Part shown: positions 9,742-18,711 of the stretch, piece by piece | Layout: every line of letters starts with the position of its first letter | Numbering within the stretch: the stretch's first letter is position 1 | Assembly (NCBI GenBank): GCA_017546785.1 | Contig: JAFYRW010000029.1 | Coordinates: 1-64,000 of the forward strand | From: Bacteroidaceae bacterium | Lineage (GTDB): Bacteria; Bacteroidota; Bacteroidia; Bacteroidales; Bacteroidaceae | Direction: 5' to 3' | Length of the DNA: 64,000 bases | Notes under the pieces: generated by a model | What the model saw: the letters and a program-made list of their open reading frames with translations, nothing else | Told to the model about the DNA's origin: nothing | Database searches by the model: none | Made by a program: the position numbers and the translations under genes

Positions 9742-10815
9742 TTAGCTTAACAGATAATATAATTCGAGTATTAACATAATGAGGAAAGCACACGCTGCTA
9801 GAGAAATCAAGACTATTGATAGCATCAGCAGACGTTTGGCTGCTTGTGAGCGCTGGTCTACAATCTTTTTCTCTATCGGCTGCAGATTATCCTCTGTTTC
9901 AGAGAGTTTGGTGTCGTTTACAAACTCTATTGCTGCCATAAGATTGTGGTCATTCTCGTTCATCGGAGGGTTATATTTGGCAAACTTTACAAGATCGGCC
10001 ATTGTAAGCAGATCCTGTAGTTCGCGTATGCTCTCCTTATCCTTAATCTTTGTAAGATTATCGATAATCTCGGCTGTGGTCATTTCTGTCGCATTGAATC
10101 CAAAGCGTTCGCAAAGATATGATCGCAGTGTATCGGTAAGAGCTGTATAATACTCTTTTGTGTCGCCCGAAACTCTCCACGAACCGTCGTTCTTAATCTT
10201 TTCAATCTCGTTAAGAGCAACAATATGAGCTGGCAATTTCGGTTTAACCTTTACTATACGAATTATAGGTTTATTGCTTCTGTATCTTATTGTTACCCAT
10301 ATAAGAGCAGCGACAAAAGTAAGGAACAGCAGAAAGTATATGATGCTACCGCCCCAGTCGCTCAATGTGAGTGACTGCGACCATATATCCTTTGGGCCAA
10401 AGAATTGCTCGGCATTAACTGTGTCTACAGGCATTGTGTAAACAGCTATTGCAAGCTCTTGAGAGTAGTAAGGATCGCCCTCTACCAATACCTCGAATGG
10501 CGGTATTACATACAATGAACTGTCGAACGACGTTACAATATACTCCTGTGTTACGGAGATTCGTTTGCCGTCGTTAAGATATTGTGTGTCGGGTGCAACC
10601 TTTTCCACAATCTCTATGCCATCTATTATATCTTTGTCGTAATTGGGCATAAGGAGACGACGATTGGCGTCGCAGGTAACCTTCAGCTTAATTCTGGCCT
10701 GCTCGCCTATAAGCCTCTGGCACGAGTCAATTTCGGCATTGACAATTACATTCTGTGCCATTGCCGATGAAACAGACATTGCTATTAAGGAAAAGAGCAA
10801 TATAATTTTCTTCAT
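9742..10815 (-). CDS. Bat-operon accessory membrane protein (DUF4381/BatD-like)
   Basis: A 357-residue protein with a signal peptide (1-20), an extracytoplasmic beta-rich domain (about 22-150), a transmembrane helix (about 157-177), a cytoplasmic helical domain (about 185-310) and a second helix near the C-terminus (about 332-355). It occupies the slot between DUF58 and batA, where many Bacteroidota carry a weakly conserved DUF4381- or BatD-like gene. The stretch YYTALTDTLRSYL resembles the helical domain of that family. No catalytic motif is seen. A structural partner of the MoxR-vWA system is the most likely role, by context only. Confidence 0.7.
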   Translation of the reverse strand: MKKIILLFSLIAMSVSSAMAQNVIVNAEIDSCQRLIGEQARIKLKVTCDANRRLLMPNYDKDIIDGIEIVEKVAPDTQYLNDGKRISVTQEYIVTSFDSSLYVIPPFEVLVEGDPYYSQELAIAVYTMPVDTVNAEQFFGPKDIWSQSLTLSDWGGSIIYFLLFLTFVAALIWVTIRYRSNKPIIRIVKVKPKLPAHIVALNEIEKIKNDGSWRVSGDTKEYYTALTDTLRSYLCERFGFNATEMTTAEIIDNLTKIKDKESIRELQDLLTMADLVKFAKYNPPMNENDHNLMAAIEFVNDTKLSETEDNLQPIEKKIVDQRSQAAKRLLMLSIVLISLAACAFLIMLILELYYLLS

Positions 10816-10867
10816 TATCTACTTTCTATTTTTTTGTACATAGTGCACTTTTAAAAATAAAATCCTT

Positions 10868-11737
10868 TCAACTACGCTGTGTGAACAGATTCATCAATGC
10901 TTTTACATAATCTTGGTCGGTACGCACCGAGACAGAATCTACTCTACTCTTCTTGAATGTATCGCTTAATTTTTCGCTTTGTGCTCTCCACCATTCACGA
11001 TGAGCCTCACGCACCTTTCTCGATGATGTGTCAATGTACATCTCCTCGCCACTCTCGGCATCCTTTATCTTAAGGAGTCCAACGTCGGGAAGGTCGGCCA
11101 ATCGGCGGTCGTATACCTGTATGGCAACGACGTCGTGTTTGCGATTGGCTATTGTGAGAGCATTCCTATAGTCGCCATTATCGATAAAATCGCTGAGTAT
11201 AAATGCTGTACAGCGCTTTTTTATGGCGTTTGTAAGAAACTCCAACGGAGCCTTCATTTCTGTTCCGTTGTTTTTAGGCTCAAAGTTTATGAGTTCGCGA
11301 ATAATATACAATATGTGCTTGCGTCCCTTTTGAGGAGGTATGAATTTTTCTATTACATTGGAGAAGAATATCACACCAATTTTGTCGTTGTTCTGAATTG
11401 CTGCAAAAGCAATGGTTGCGGCAATTTCGGTCAGCATATCACGCTTTGTCTTGTTTACCGTTCCAAAGTCGAGACTTTGCGATACATCGACAAGGAGCAT
11501 CACGGTTAACTCGCGTTCTTCCTCAAAAACCTTTACATAAGGCTTGTTGAATCGGGCCGTAACATTCCAATCAATATCACGAACATCGTCGCCATATTGA
11601 TATTCGCGTACCTCGCTGAACGACATTCCTCTACCTTTAAAGGCTGAGTGATATTGTCCTGCAAAAATATTGTGCGATAATCCGCGAGTCTTGATTTCTA
11701 TCTTGCGAACCTTTTTAATAAGTTCACTCGTCTCCAT
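10868..11737 (-). CDS. DUF58 domain protein (vWA-like) of the MoxR/Bat operon
   Basis: A 289-residue soluble protein. It shows the DUF58 signature: GRGMSFSEVREYQYGDD, then DIDWNVTARFNKPYVK and FEEERE, followed by a vWA-like fold with LVDVSQS. DUF58 genes almost always follow a moxR gene, as here (8-base gap), and are thought to be clients or partners of the MoxR ATPase. There is no signal peptide or membrane segment, so it is probably cytoplasmic. A 52-base gap separates it from the next gene. Confidence 0.9.
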   Translation of the reverse strand: METSELIKKVRKIEIKTRGLSHNIFAGQYHSAFKGRGMSFSEVREYQYGDDVRDIDWNVTARFNKPYVKVFEEERELTVMLLVDVSQSLDFGTVNKTKRDMLTEIAATIAFAAIQNNDKIGVIFFSNVIEKFIPPQKGRKHILYIIRELINFEPKNNGTEMKAPLEFLTNAIKKRCTAFILSDFIDNGDYRNALTIANRKHDVVAIQVYDRRLADLPDVGLLKIKDAESGEEMYIDTSSRKVREAHREWWRAQSEKLSDTFKKSRVDSVSVRTDQDYVKALMNLFTQRS

Positions 11738-11745
11738 ACTCGTTG

Positions 11746-12732
11746 TTAGGGAACCTCTACTCTATTTAAAATCTGACTAACAATCTCATCGGCCGTCATA
11801 TTGCTTGCCTCGGCCTCGTAGCTCAATCCGATGCGGTGACGCAATACGTCGTGTGCTACAGCGCGTACATCCTCGGGGATTACGTATCCGCGACGTTTGA
11901 TGAATGCGTAGGCGCGTGCAGCAAGAGCAAGGTTGATTGATGCACGAGGAGAACCACCGAAAGAGATCATCTCCTTAAGTTCCTTCATTCCATATTTGTC
12001 GGGGAAGCGTGTCGCAAAGACAATATCGGCAATATATTGCTCGATCTTCTCGTCAAGATATACCTGACGCACCACTTTGCGGGCCTCTACAATCTCCTCG
12101 GGCTTTAATATGGGTCTTACGGTAACCTTTTCGCCTGTAATATTCTGGCGGATAATTCTCTTCTCCTCCGATATTTCGGGGTAGCCGATAACAACCTTGA
12201 GCATAAAACGATCGACCTGTGCCTCAGGAAGAGGATAGGTTCCCTCCTGCTCGATAGGATTCTGTGTTGCAAGCACCAAGAAGGGCTCGGGCAATTTATA
12301 TGTATCCTTGCCAATTGTTACCTGACGCTCCTGCATAGCCTCGAGCAATGCACTCTGTACCTTTGCCGGTGCACGGTTAATCTCGTCGGCAAGCACAAAG
12401 TTTGCGAAAATAGGACCTTTGTTCGACTTGAATGTCTCCTCTTTCTGGCTGTATACCATTGTTCCTATAACGTCGGCGGGCAAAAGGTCGGGAGTAAACT
12501 GTATACGACTGAAATCAGCATCTACAAGGCTCGACAGTGTCTTTATTGCCAAAGTCTTTGCAAGACCGGGAACACCCTCGAGAAGCACGTGACCATCGGC
12601 CAATAGTCCGATGAGCAACGATTCAACTAAATGTTTCTGACCAACAATTACCTGGTCCATTCCTGCTTGCAGATTGGTAACAAAGCCGCTCTGCTTTTCA
12701 ATCATTTCGTTCAATTCACGAATGTCTACCAT
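11746..12732 (-). CDS. moxR: MoxR-family AAA+ ATPase heading the Bat operon
   Basis: A 328-residue AAA+ ATPase. The Walker A motif is the MoxR form GVPGLAKT (about 54-61), Walker B is LADEINRAPAKVQ (about 114-126), and sensor 1 is LATQNPIEQEGTYPLPEAQ. The C-terminal lid domain is present. MoxR proteins are chaperone-like ATPases that remodel or activate vWA-domain partners, here the products of DUF58, batA and batB. It is the first gene of the operon, 40 bases behind a TATCTTTG promoter element. Confidence 0.92.
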   Translation of the reverse strand: MVDIRELNEMIEKQSGFVTNLQAGMDQVIVGQKHLVESLLIGLLADGHVLLEGVPGLAKTLAIKTLSSLVDADFSRIQFTPDLLPADVIGTMVYSQKEETFKSNKGPIFANFVLADEINRAPAKVQSALLEAMQERQVTIGKDTYKLPEPFLVLATQNPIEQEGTYPLPEAQVDRFMLKVVIGYPEISEEKRIIRQNITGEKVTVRPILKPEEIVEARKVVRQVYLDEKIEQYIADIVFATRFPDKYGMKELKEMISFGGSPRASINLALAARAYAFIKRRGYVIPEDVRAVAHDVLRHRIGLSYEAEASNMTADEIVSQILNRVEVP

Positions 12733-12771
12733 AGTTCTTTATTATTTTGATTTTATTATTTCTTTCTATTG

Positions 12772-12806
12772 CAAAGATACCTTTTAGCTTTAACATATAA
12801 TGTTAA
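12772..12806 (-). promoter_or_regulatory. Bat operon promoter with a perfect 7-3-7 palindrome over the -33 region
   Basis: The -7 element reads TATCTTTG on the minus strand (12772-12779). About 10 bases upstream begins an inverted repeat, TTAACAT-N3-ATGTTAA (12790-12806), covering the space up to where the -33 element should be. No TTTG is present at -33. The dyad is a plausible operator for a regulator of the aerotolerance operon; no known consensus is claimed. Confidence 0.5.
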
Positions 12807-12867
12807 TATTTTAAAAACTCATTTAAGCTTTGTTAGCATTAAGGATACTTTAACTTTTTACAACAGA

Positions 12868-14049
12868 CTATTTTGTCACAAGGCGGGGGATTTTCAGTGT
12901 CATTCCAATCTCCAGACGATTGTGGTTTCCCATTTTATTATAATGTACAATATAGGGCCAGAATCTCTTGTCGTTGTAATATTTCAATGCTATTCTTGTC
13001 AATGTCTCGTTGGAGGCAACCCTGTGGGTGGCAATCTCTCCCACTATTTTATATAATGTAGTATCGCTCTCTGTTATTGACGAGAGTGGACGTGTCGTCA
13101 ATTCTGGAAGGATTACAAAAATATCTTCCGACGGCTGTTTCTCCGCCTTTTGTTCTACAATCTCCTCGGGCTCTACTGTTTGAATTGTATCAATGGCGAC
13201 ACTCTCTTCTACTACTGTATATTGTGGGATAATTTCCTCTTTTACAGCCTCTTTCGCAGGCTCGTTAATTGCAGCGAGAGACTTTTGGATTATAAGATTG
13301 TCTCTCTTGAGCATATTGTTTTTGGGAACGATAAAATAGTAAATGCCTACAACCGATAGTGACACGACAAAAAGAGATATTAGAGTGATTGTTACTCCCA
13401 TACGGCTCTTTTTGTGTTGCTTTACGGCTTTTGGTGCCTCTTTCTCTTTATCGGTAACAGGCTCTGAAGCAGTCTCTTCGTTGTTGCTATCCTCTGTTGC
13501 CTCTATTGTCACGGCGGGCTCAGATTCGGGAGTATCGGCAACCTCTTCTACCGGTTCTTCTGATACTACAGGCTCCTTTAACTCTACAGCGGGTGATGAT
13601 TCAGTAGGATTTTCTGGTTCAACAGTTTCAACGGCTGCTACCGTCTGCGGTTCACAGCTCTCGCTTGTAGGCTCATTGCTCTCCTCGACACTCTCTTCTG
13701 CAGCAGAGTCGCCAGTATCGACATAGTCGTCAGAAATCTCAACAGGCTCAAACATTGCAAAAGGTTGATTCACCTTATTCTTTAGTGTATCGGCAGGCAA
13801 GAAGGCTATCTTGCGATGGCCTTTAATCTCGAACTTTTCGCCTGTGTTCACATTTACGCTGCTTCGGCTTGCTACATCAACAACCTTAAATGTTCCTAGG
13901 CCATTTATCTTTACAATGCCGTCTTTCTCTAATCCCTCTATTATAAGGTCAAAGAAATTCTTTGTGAATAGCTCGGCTTTTGCAGCCGAAAGAGCACTCT
14001 CCTTCGAAAACAAAGTGCTTAAATCGGAGTGGTTCAGTTTCTTGTCCAT
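12868..14049 (-). CDS. HU-like DNA-binding domain fused to a membrane helix and a LysM domain
   Basis: A 393-residue protein. Residues 1-100 form an HU/IHF-type domain with INGLGTFKVVDV and VNVNTGEKF matching the GxGxF...NxxTG core. Residues 105-205 are acidic, Glu/Pro/Ser-rich and probably disordered. A basic patch KQHKKSR (210-216) precedes one transmembrane helix (217-240), which fits positive-inside orientation with HU in the cytoplasm. After a second linker, residues 341-390 form a LysM domain (THRVASNETLTRIALKYY ... GMTLKIP), which binds peptidoglycan N-acetylglucosamine. The architecture suggests a link between chromosome and cell wall. It lies 3 bases after a short HU gene. Domain calls are strong; the tether role is inference. 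Confidence 0.88.
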   Translation of the reverse strand: MDKKLNHSDLSTLFSKESALSAAKAELFTKNFFDLIIEGLEKDGIVKINGLGTFKVVDVASRSSVNVNTGEKFEIKGHRKIAFLPADTLKNKVNQPFAMFEPVEISDDYVDTGDSAAEESVEESNEPTSESCEPQTVAAVETVEPENPTESSPAVELKEPVVSEEPVEEVADTPESEPAVTIEATEDSNNEETASEPVTDKEKEAPKAVKQHKKSRMGVTITLISLFVVSLSVVGIYYFIVPKNNMLKRDNLIIQKSLAAINEPAKEAVKEEIIPQYTVVEESVAIDTIQTVEPEEIVEQKAEKQPSEDIFVILPELTTRPLSSITESDTTLYKIVGEIATHRVASNETLTRIALKYYNDKRFWPYIVHYNKMGNHNRLEIGMTLKIPRLVTK

Positions 14050-14052
14050 AAT

Positions 14053-14337
14053 TTACTCCTCCGTTTCTTTATATTTATCCTTTAGTTTTGCGCTCGGACG
14101 GAAAGAGGGTGCGATTTTGGGAGGTATAAGCATACGCTGTCCTGTCTTTGGGTTGACAGAGACTCTCTCGCGGCGTGTTTTTACCTCGAATACTCCTATG
14201 CCGGAGATATTTATTTGGTCGTTCTCTTTTAGACGCTCGGTTATTACATTGGTGAATGTATTAACTGCAGCAGTCGATTCTGCAACCGACATTTTGCACC
14301 GTTGAGCCAACTTTGAGATAAATTCCTTGTTATTCAT
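14053..14337 (-). CDS. HU/IHF-family nucleoid DNA-binding protein
   Basis: A 94-residue single-domain protein with the HU fold: two N-terminal helices, then ISGIGVFEVKTRRER and VNPKTGQRM, the beta-arm and the NPxTG signature. The usual family length is 90-100. HU proteins bind and bend DNA as dimers in the nucleoid. It starts 6 bases after rimO and ends 3 bases before the HU-TM-LysM gene, so the two HU-type subunits are co-produced and could form a heterodimer. Confidence 0.93.
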   Translation of the reverse strand: MNNKEFISKLAQRCKMSVAESTAAVNTFTNVITERLKENDQINISGIGVFEVKTRRERVSVNPKTGQRMLIPPKIAPSFRPSAKLKDKYKETEE

Positions 14338-14343
14338 TGTTTC

Positions 14344-15645
14344 CTATTTTACGATTCGGCCGATAAGGTCAAATTCACTCGCATCGGTTATCTCTACATT
14401 GTAGAAATTGCCTATACGCAGTCTCTTTCCCTTAACAGGAATAAGAACCTCTGTATCAACGTCGGGCGAGTCATATTCGGTGCGACCGATATAATATTCT
14501 CCTTCGACGCGGTCGATAATGGTCTTATATGTTTTTCCTATCTTCTCTTCGTTCAAGCGGGTAGATATTCTCTGCTGAATCTCCATTATGCGGTCGAGAC
14601 GCTCTTGCTTTTTCTTCTTAGAGATACGGTCTTTATAGTTTATTGCTGCGTAAGTACCCTCCTCCTCGCTGTAGGCAAATGCACCCAGACGGTCGAATTT
14701 TGCCCATTTTATAAACTCTACAAGCTCCTCAAAATCCTTGTCTGTTTCGCCAGGGAAGCCAACCATCATTGTTGTTCTAAGGCATATTCCGGGAACCTCC
14801 TTGCGCATTTTCTCAATGAGCGCGTAGGTATCCTCTTTTGTTACGGGACGCAACATTTTCTTTAGAATCTTGGTGCTTATGTGCTGCAATGCAATATCGA
14901 GATATTTGCAGACATTATCCCTCTCGCGCATCACTCGTAACAAATCCTCGGGGAAATGCGACGGATAGGCATAATGCAGGCGTATCCACTCTACTCCCTC
15001 AATGTCGGAGATTTTCTCTACAAGCTGGGCAATGCTCTGCTTTTTGTAAAGGTCTATGCCATAATATGTGAGTTCCTGTGCAATAATCTGAAACTCTTTT
15101 ACTCCCTGAGACACCAGATAACGAACCTCATCGAGAATCTCCTCCATTGGGCGCGATACGTGCGAACCTGTTATGATAGGAATTGCACAGTAGGCACAAC
15201 GACGGTTACATCCTTCAGATATTTTAAGATAGGCATAATGGTCGGGAGTGGTTATTACTCTCTCTCGCTCAATATCCTTGTTGTACTCCTTGTCAAGGTC
15301 GGCAAGAAGCTCGGTCCAATTGAACTTACCGTAGAATTTGTCTACCTGCTGAATCTCGGTGCGTAGCTCGTCAAGGTAACGCTCAGACAAACAGCCCATC
15401 ACATAGAGCTTGTTAAGGTCGCCATCCTCCTTGCGCTGGCAAAATTCGAGAATCATATTTATAGATTCCTCTTTTGCATCGCCAATGAATCCACAAGTAT
15501 TTATGACGGCAATTTCTCCCTCGGGAGCTTCGTCGTCGTGTGTAACCTCGTAGCCACACTCCTGCAGCTGACGCATCAGACGCTCAGAATCGACAAGATT
15601 CTTGGAGCATCCCATTGTTATTATATCTATGCGATTCTTCTTCAT
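14344..15645 (-). CDS. rimO: Ribosomal protein S12 methylthiotransferase RimO
   Basis: A 433-residue radical-SAM enzyme that adds a methylthio group to Asp of ribosomal protein S12. It has the N-terminal UPF0004 domain with conserved cysteines in TMGCSKNLVDSE and NTCGFI, the radical-SAM cluster CNRRCAYC (CX3CX2C), and a C-terminal TRAM domain (about 370-433). The GCSKNxVDSE start is typical of RimO rather than MiaB. A longer reading would begin with TTG at 15654; I chose ATG at 15645, which leaves one base after the ftsY stop (TAAAATG) and suggests translational coupling. Confidence 0.95.
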   Translation of the reverse strand: MKKNRIDIITMGCSKNLVDSERLMRQLQECGYEVTHDDEAPEGEIAVINTCGFIGDAKEESINMILEFCQRKEDGDLNKLYVMGCLSERYLDELRTEIQQVDKFYGKFNWTELLADLDKEYNKDIERERVITTPDHYAYLKISEGCNRRCAYCAIPIITGSHVSRPMEEILDEVRYLVSQGVKEFQIIAQELTYYGIDLYKKQSIAQLVEKISDIEGVEWIRLHYAYPSHFPEDLLRVMRERDNVCKYLDIALQHISTKILKKMLRPVTKEDTYALIEKMRKEVPGICLRTTMMVGFPGETDKDFEELVEFIKWAKFDRLGAFAYSEEEGTYAAINYKDRISKKKKQERLDRIMEIQQRISTRLNEEKIGKTYKTIIDRVEGEYYIGRTEYDSPDVDTEVLIPVKGKRLRIGNFYNVEITDASEFDLIGRIVK

Positions 15646-15646
15646 T

Positions 15647-16600
15647 TTATCCAAAAAGTGAATCTACAAATTCTACCCTGTTGAATATCTGCAAATGCTC
15701 CATTCCCTCGCCCAATCCAATATATTTTACAGGAATCTTGAATTGGTCGCTGATACCGATCACTACACCGCCCTTTGCTGTTCCATCCAATTTTGTGATG
15801 GCAAGCGCTGTTACTTCGGTTGCTTTAGTGAACTGTTTAGCCTGCTCAAAAGCATTTTGTCCTGTAGAGCCGTCTAGCACCAAAAGAACCTCGTTGGGCG
15901 CATCGGGAAGCACTTTCTTTGTTACATTCTTTATTTTTGTAAGCTCGTTCATAAGGCCCACCTTATTGTGCAGACGTCCGGCTGTGTCGATTATGACAAC
16001 GTCGGCGTTATTGGCTACCGCCGAAGACAGTGTGTCGTAGGCAACCGATGCAGGGTCGGAACCCATATTCTGCTTGATGACAGGAACATCGGCGCGACGT
16101 CCCCATTCTACAAGCTGCTCAACGGCTGCTGCGCGGAATGTGTCGGCTGCACCGAGATAAACCTTTTTGCCGGCCTTCTTGAACTGATAGGCAAGCTTGC
16201 CTATGGTAGTTGTCTTTCCTACTCCGTTAACGCCAACCACCATAATAACATAGGGTGCGCCGGGTGTTGTGGGAAAATCGAATGAGCTGCTATCCTCGCT
16301 GTTATTCTCCATAAGTAGCTCGGCAATCTCCTCTTTGAGAAGAGCGTTAAGCTCTGCTGTATTCATAAACTTATCGCGTGCGGCACGAGCCTGTATGCGC
16401 TCTATAATTTTAAGGGTGGTCTCTACGCCAACGTCGGATGTTACAAGAACCTCCTCGAGATTATCAAGAACTTCGTCGTCAATCTGTGTCTTTCCTACAA
16501 TTGCGCGGGCAATCTTACCAAAAACACTCTCTTTGGTCTTTGACAATCCTTGGTTAAGAACCTCTTTTTTATCTTTGCTGAAAAAACTGAAAAATCCCAT
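15647..16600 (-). CDS. ftsY: Signal recognition particle receptor FtsY
   Basis: A 317-residue SRP GTPase that receives ribosome-SRP complexes at the inner membrane. The NG domain is complete: GVNGVGKTTTIGKLA (P-loop, about 115), DTFRAAAVEQL, DTAGRLHNK and ITKLDGTAKGG. The long acidic A domain of E. coli FtsY is absent, as is usual in Bacteroidota. It follows lepA by 26 bases and runs into rimO, so translation elongation, targeting and ribosome modification share one transcript. Confidence 0.96.
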   Translation of the reverse strand: MGFFSFFSKDKKEVLNQGLSKTKESVFGKIARAIVGKTQIDDEVLDNLEEVLVTSDVGVETTLKIIERIQARAARDKFMNTAELNALLKEEIAELLMENNSEDSSSFDFPTTPGAPYVIMVVGVNGVGKTTTIGKLAYQFKKAGKKVYLGAADTFRAAAVEQLVEWGRRADVPVIKQNMGSDPASVAYDTLSSAVANNADVVIIDTAGRLHNKVGLMNELTKIKNVTKKVLPDAPNEVLLVLDGSTGQNAFEQAKQFTKATEVTALAITKLDGTAKGGVVIGISDQFKIPVKYIGLGEGMEHLQIFNRVEFVDSLFG

Positions 16601-16626
16601 TTCCTTTAGTTTAAATGTTTACTCTA

Positions 16627-18408
16627 TTAGTCCAATTTAAGAACAGCGAGGAATGCTTTCTGCGGAACCTCTACGTTACCAATCTGTTTCATACGCTTCT
16701 TACCCTTCTTCTGTTTCTCGAGCAATTTACGTTTACGCGATACGTCACCACCGTAACATTTTGCGGTTACGTCCTTACGCACCTGCTTGATTGTTTCGCG
16801 GGCAATAATCTTTGTTCCTATGGCAGCCTGCAATGCAATGTCGAACTGCTGTCTGGGGATAAGGTCGCGCAGCTTTTCGCACATCTGTCGGCCCAGTCCA
16901 TAGGCGTTGTCTACGTGTGTCAGTGTAGAAAGGGCATCCACAGGCTCGCCGTTGAGCAGAATGTCTAGCTTTATGAGCTTTGAGGTGCGGAAGCCGGCCG
17001 TATGATAGTCGAACGATGCGTATCCTTTTGAAATACTCTTCAGTTTATCGTAAAAGTCGATAACAATCTCGCCCAGAGGCAACAGAAAACGAATATCCAC
17101 GCGGTTGCCGGTGATGAATTCCTGCTTCTGCAATTCGCCTCGTTTGCCCAGACAGAGAGTCATAATAGGACCGATATATTCGGCGCGTGTAATGATGCTT
17201 GCTGCAATATAAGGCTCCTCAATATGGTCTATGAGTGTCTGGTCGGGCATTCCACCGGGGTTGTGAACCTCCTGCACACCACCCTGCTTGTCGTACACCA
17301 TATAGGAAACGTTGGGAACGGTGGTAATTACGCTCATATCAAATTCACGGTCGAGGCGCTCCTGCACAATCTCCATATGTAACAGCCCCAAGAATCCGCA
17401 ACGGAATCCGAATCCGAGCGCTGCCGAGGACTCGGGTGTAAATGTCAATGAGGCATCGTTAAGCTGAAGCTTCTCGAGCGAAGCGCGTAAATCCTCATAA
17501 TCCTCGGCATCGATAGGATAAACACCGGCAAAGACCATTGGCTTGACCTCTTCGAATCCAGCAATGGCTGCAGAGCAAGGGCGTGCTATATGAGTGATGG
17601 TATCACCCACTTTTACCTCGCGAGATGTCTTAATACCTGATATAATGTATCCAACGTCTCCGGTACGCAGCTCCTGACGGGGAGAAAGGTCCATTTTAAG
17701 TACTCCAATCTCGTCGGCGTCGTACTCTTTTCCTGTGTTGAAGAATTTAACCTTGTCGCCCTTGCGCAATACTCCGTTGGTTATCTTGAAATAGGCAATA
17801 ATTCCGCGGAAAGAGTTGAATACTGAGTCGAAAATAAGAGCCTGCAATGGAGCATCCTCATCGCCTTTGGGTGCAGGGATACGCTCAACGACTGCTCTTA
17901 GAATATCCTCTACTCCCTGACCGGTCTTTCCCGATGCTTCGATAATATCCTCACGGTCACAGCCGATAAGGTCTACAATTTCGTCCTTAACCTCCTCGGG
18001 CATTGCATTTATCATATCACATTTGTTTATGACAGGGATAATCTCGAGATTCTGGTCTATTGCCATATAAAGGTTCGAGATTGTCTGTGCCTGTACTCCT
18101 TGTGTTGCATCGACAACAAGAAGAGCACCCTCGCACGCAGCGATAGAACGTGATACCTCGTACGAAAAGTCCACGTGTCCCGGAGTGTCAATGAGATTAA
18201 GAGTATACTTCTCGTTGTTGTACATATACTCCATCTGAATAGCGTGGCTCTTGATGGTAATTCCGCGCTCCTTTTCAAGATCCATATTATCGAGCATCTG
18301 CCCCTCGGTAATGTTTATGGTCTTTGTTGTCTCGAGCAGACGATCGGCAAGAGTAGACTTTCCGTGGTCAATGTGAGCAATAATGCAAAAGTTTCTAATT
18401 TTATCCAT
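16627..18408 (-). CDS. lepA: Elongation factor 4 (LepA), ribosome back-translocase GTPase
   Basis: A 593-residue translational GTPase. Domain G has [17 protein letters not shown] and NKCD; the EF-G-like domains II, III and V follow, and the LepA-specific C-terminal domain contains [22 protein letters not shown]. The frame stays open 45 codons upstream to 18543, but that stretch has no family similarity. ATG at 18408 gives the usual start [12 protein letters not shown]. The gene heads a likely lepA-ftsY-rimO-HU-HU transcript with a TATCTTTG element at 18478-18485. Confidence 0.96.
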   Translation of the reverse strand: MDKIRNFCIIAHIDHGKSTLADRLLETTKTINITEGQMLDNMDLEKERGITIKSHAIQMEYMYNNEKYTLNLIDTPGHVDFSYEVSRSIAACEGALLVVDATQGVQAQTISNLYMAIDQNLEIIPVINKCDMINAMPEEVKDEIVDLIGCDREDIIEASGKTGQGVEDILRAVVERIPAPKGDEDAPLQALIFDSVFNSFRGIIAYFKITNGVLRKGDKVKFFNTGKEYDADEIGVLKMDLSPRQELRTGDVGYIISGIKTSREVKVGDTITHIARPCSAAIAGFEEVKPMVFAGVYPIDAEDYEDLRASLEKLQLNDASLTFTPESSAALGFGFRCGFLGLLHMEIVQERLDREFDMSVITTVPNVSYMVYDKQGGVQEVHNPGGMPDQTLIDHIEEPYIAASIITRAEYIGPIMTLCLGKRGELQKQEFITGNRVDIRFLLPLGEIVIDFYDKLKSISKGYASFDYHTAGFRTSKLIKLDILLNGEPVDALSTLTHVDNAYGLGRQMCEKLRDLIPRQQFDIALQAAIGTKIIARETIKQVRKDVTAKCYGGDVSRKRKLLEKQKKGKKRMKQIGNVEVPQKAFLAVLKLD

Positions 18409-18477
18409 ATATGATTTTCTATTCGTTTCTGTTAAAAATCCGCTGTGCGAAAAATGCGGTCTACACCATTTAATTTG

Positions 18478-18485
18478 CAAAGATA
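18478..18485 (-). promoter_or_regulatory. Bacteroidota-type -7 element for lepA
   Basis: Minus-strand TATCTTTG, about 70 bases upstream of the lepA ATG and inside the rejected N-terminal extension. This supports the downstream start. The -33 region is weak. Confidence 0.55.
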
Positions 18486-18647
18486 GCAAGAATGGAGCAA
18501 AATATAAAGTTTGTGTTAATATTTTACTATGAATAGGATACATCTTTTACTCAAATAAAGTTAAGATTGGAGCATTTTTAACAAAAAAGCCTCTTAATAG
18601 ATAGAATTACTCTCTTTTTGAGTAAGAAAAAGTGGATAATAATGGAT

Positions 18648-18685
18648 AAAAAACTGCCCCCAATGTAAAATTACTTTGGGAGCAG
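18648..18685 (-). terminator. Rho-independent terminator after the AsmA-like gene
   Basis: On the minus strand an imperfect stem CTGCTCCCAA ... TTGGGGGCAG (18654-18685) is followed directly by six T residues. It closes the ettA-to-AsmA transcript. The 303-base intergenic space 18409-18711 otherwise holds only the lepA promoter and a small hairpin at 18607-18625. Confidence 0.8.
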
Positions 18686-18711
18686 CATAAGTGATTTTTA
18701 TTTTTTAAGGC

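Noticed and set aside
15646..15654. TTG start of rimO three codons upstream
   Set aside because: ATG at 15645 is directly after the ftsY stop and gives the usual N-terminus; TTG would lie inside ftsY.
18409..18543. 45-codon N-terminal extension of lepA
   Set aside because: No similarity to LepA, contains the TATCTTTG promoter element, and ATG at 18408 gives the normal family start.
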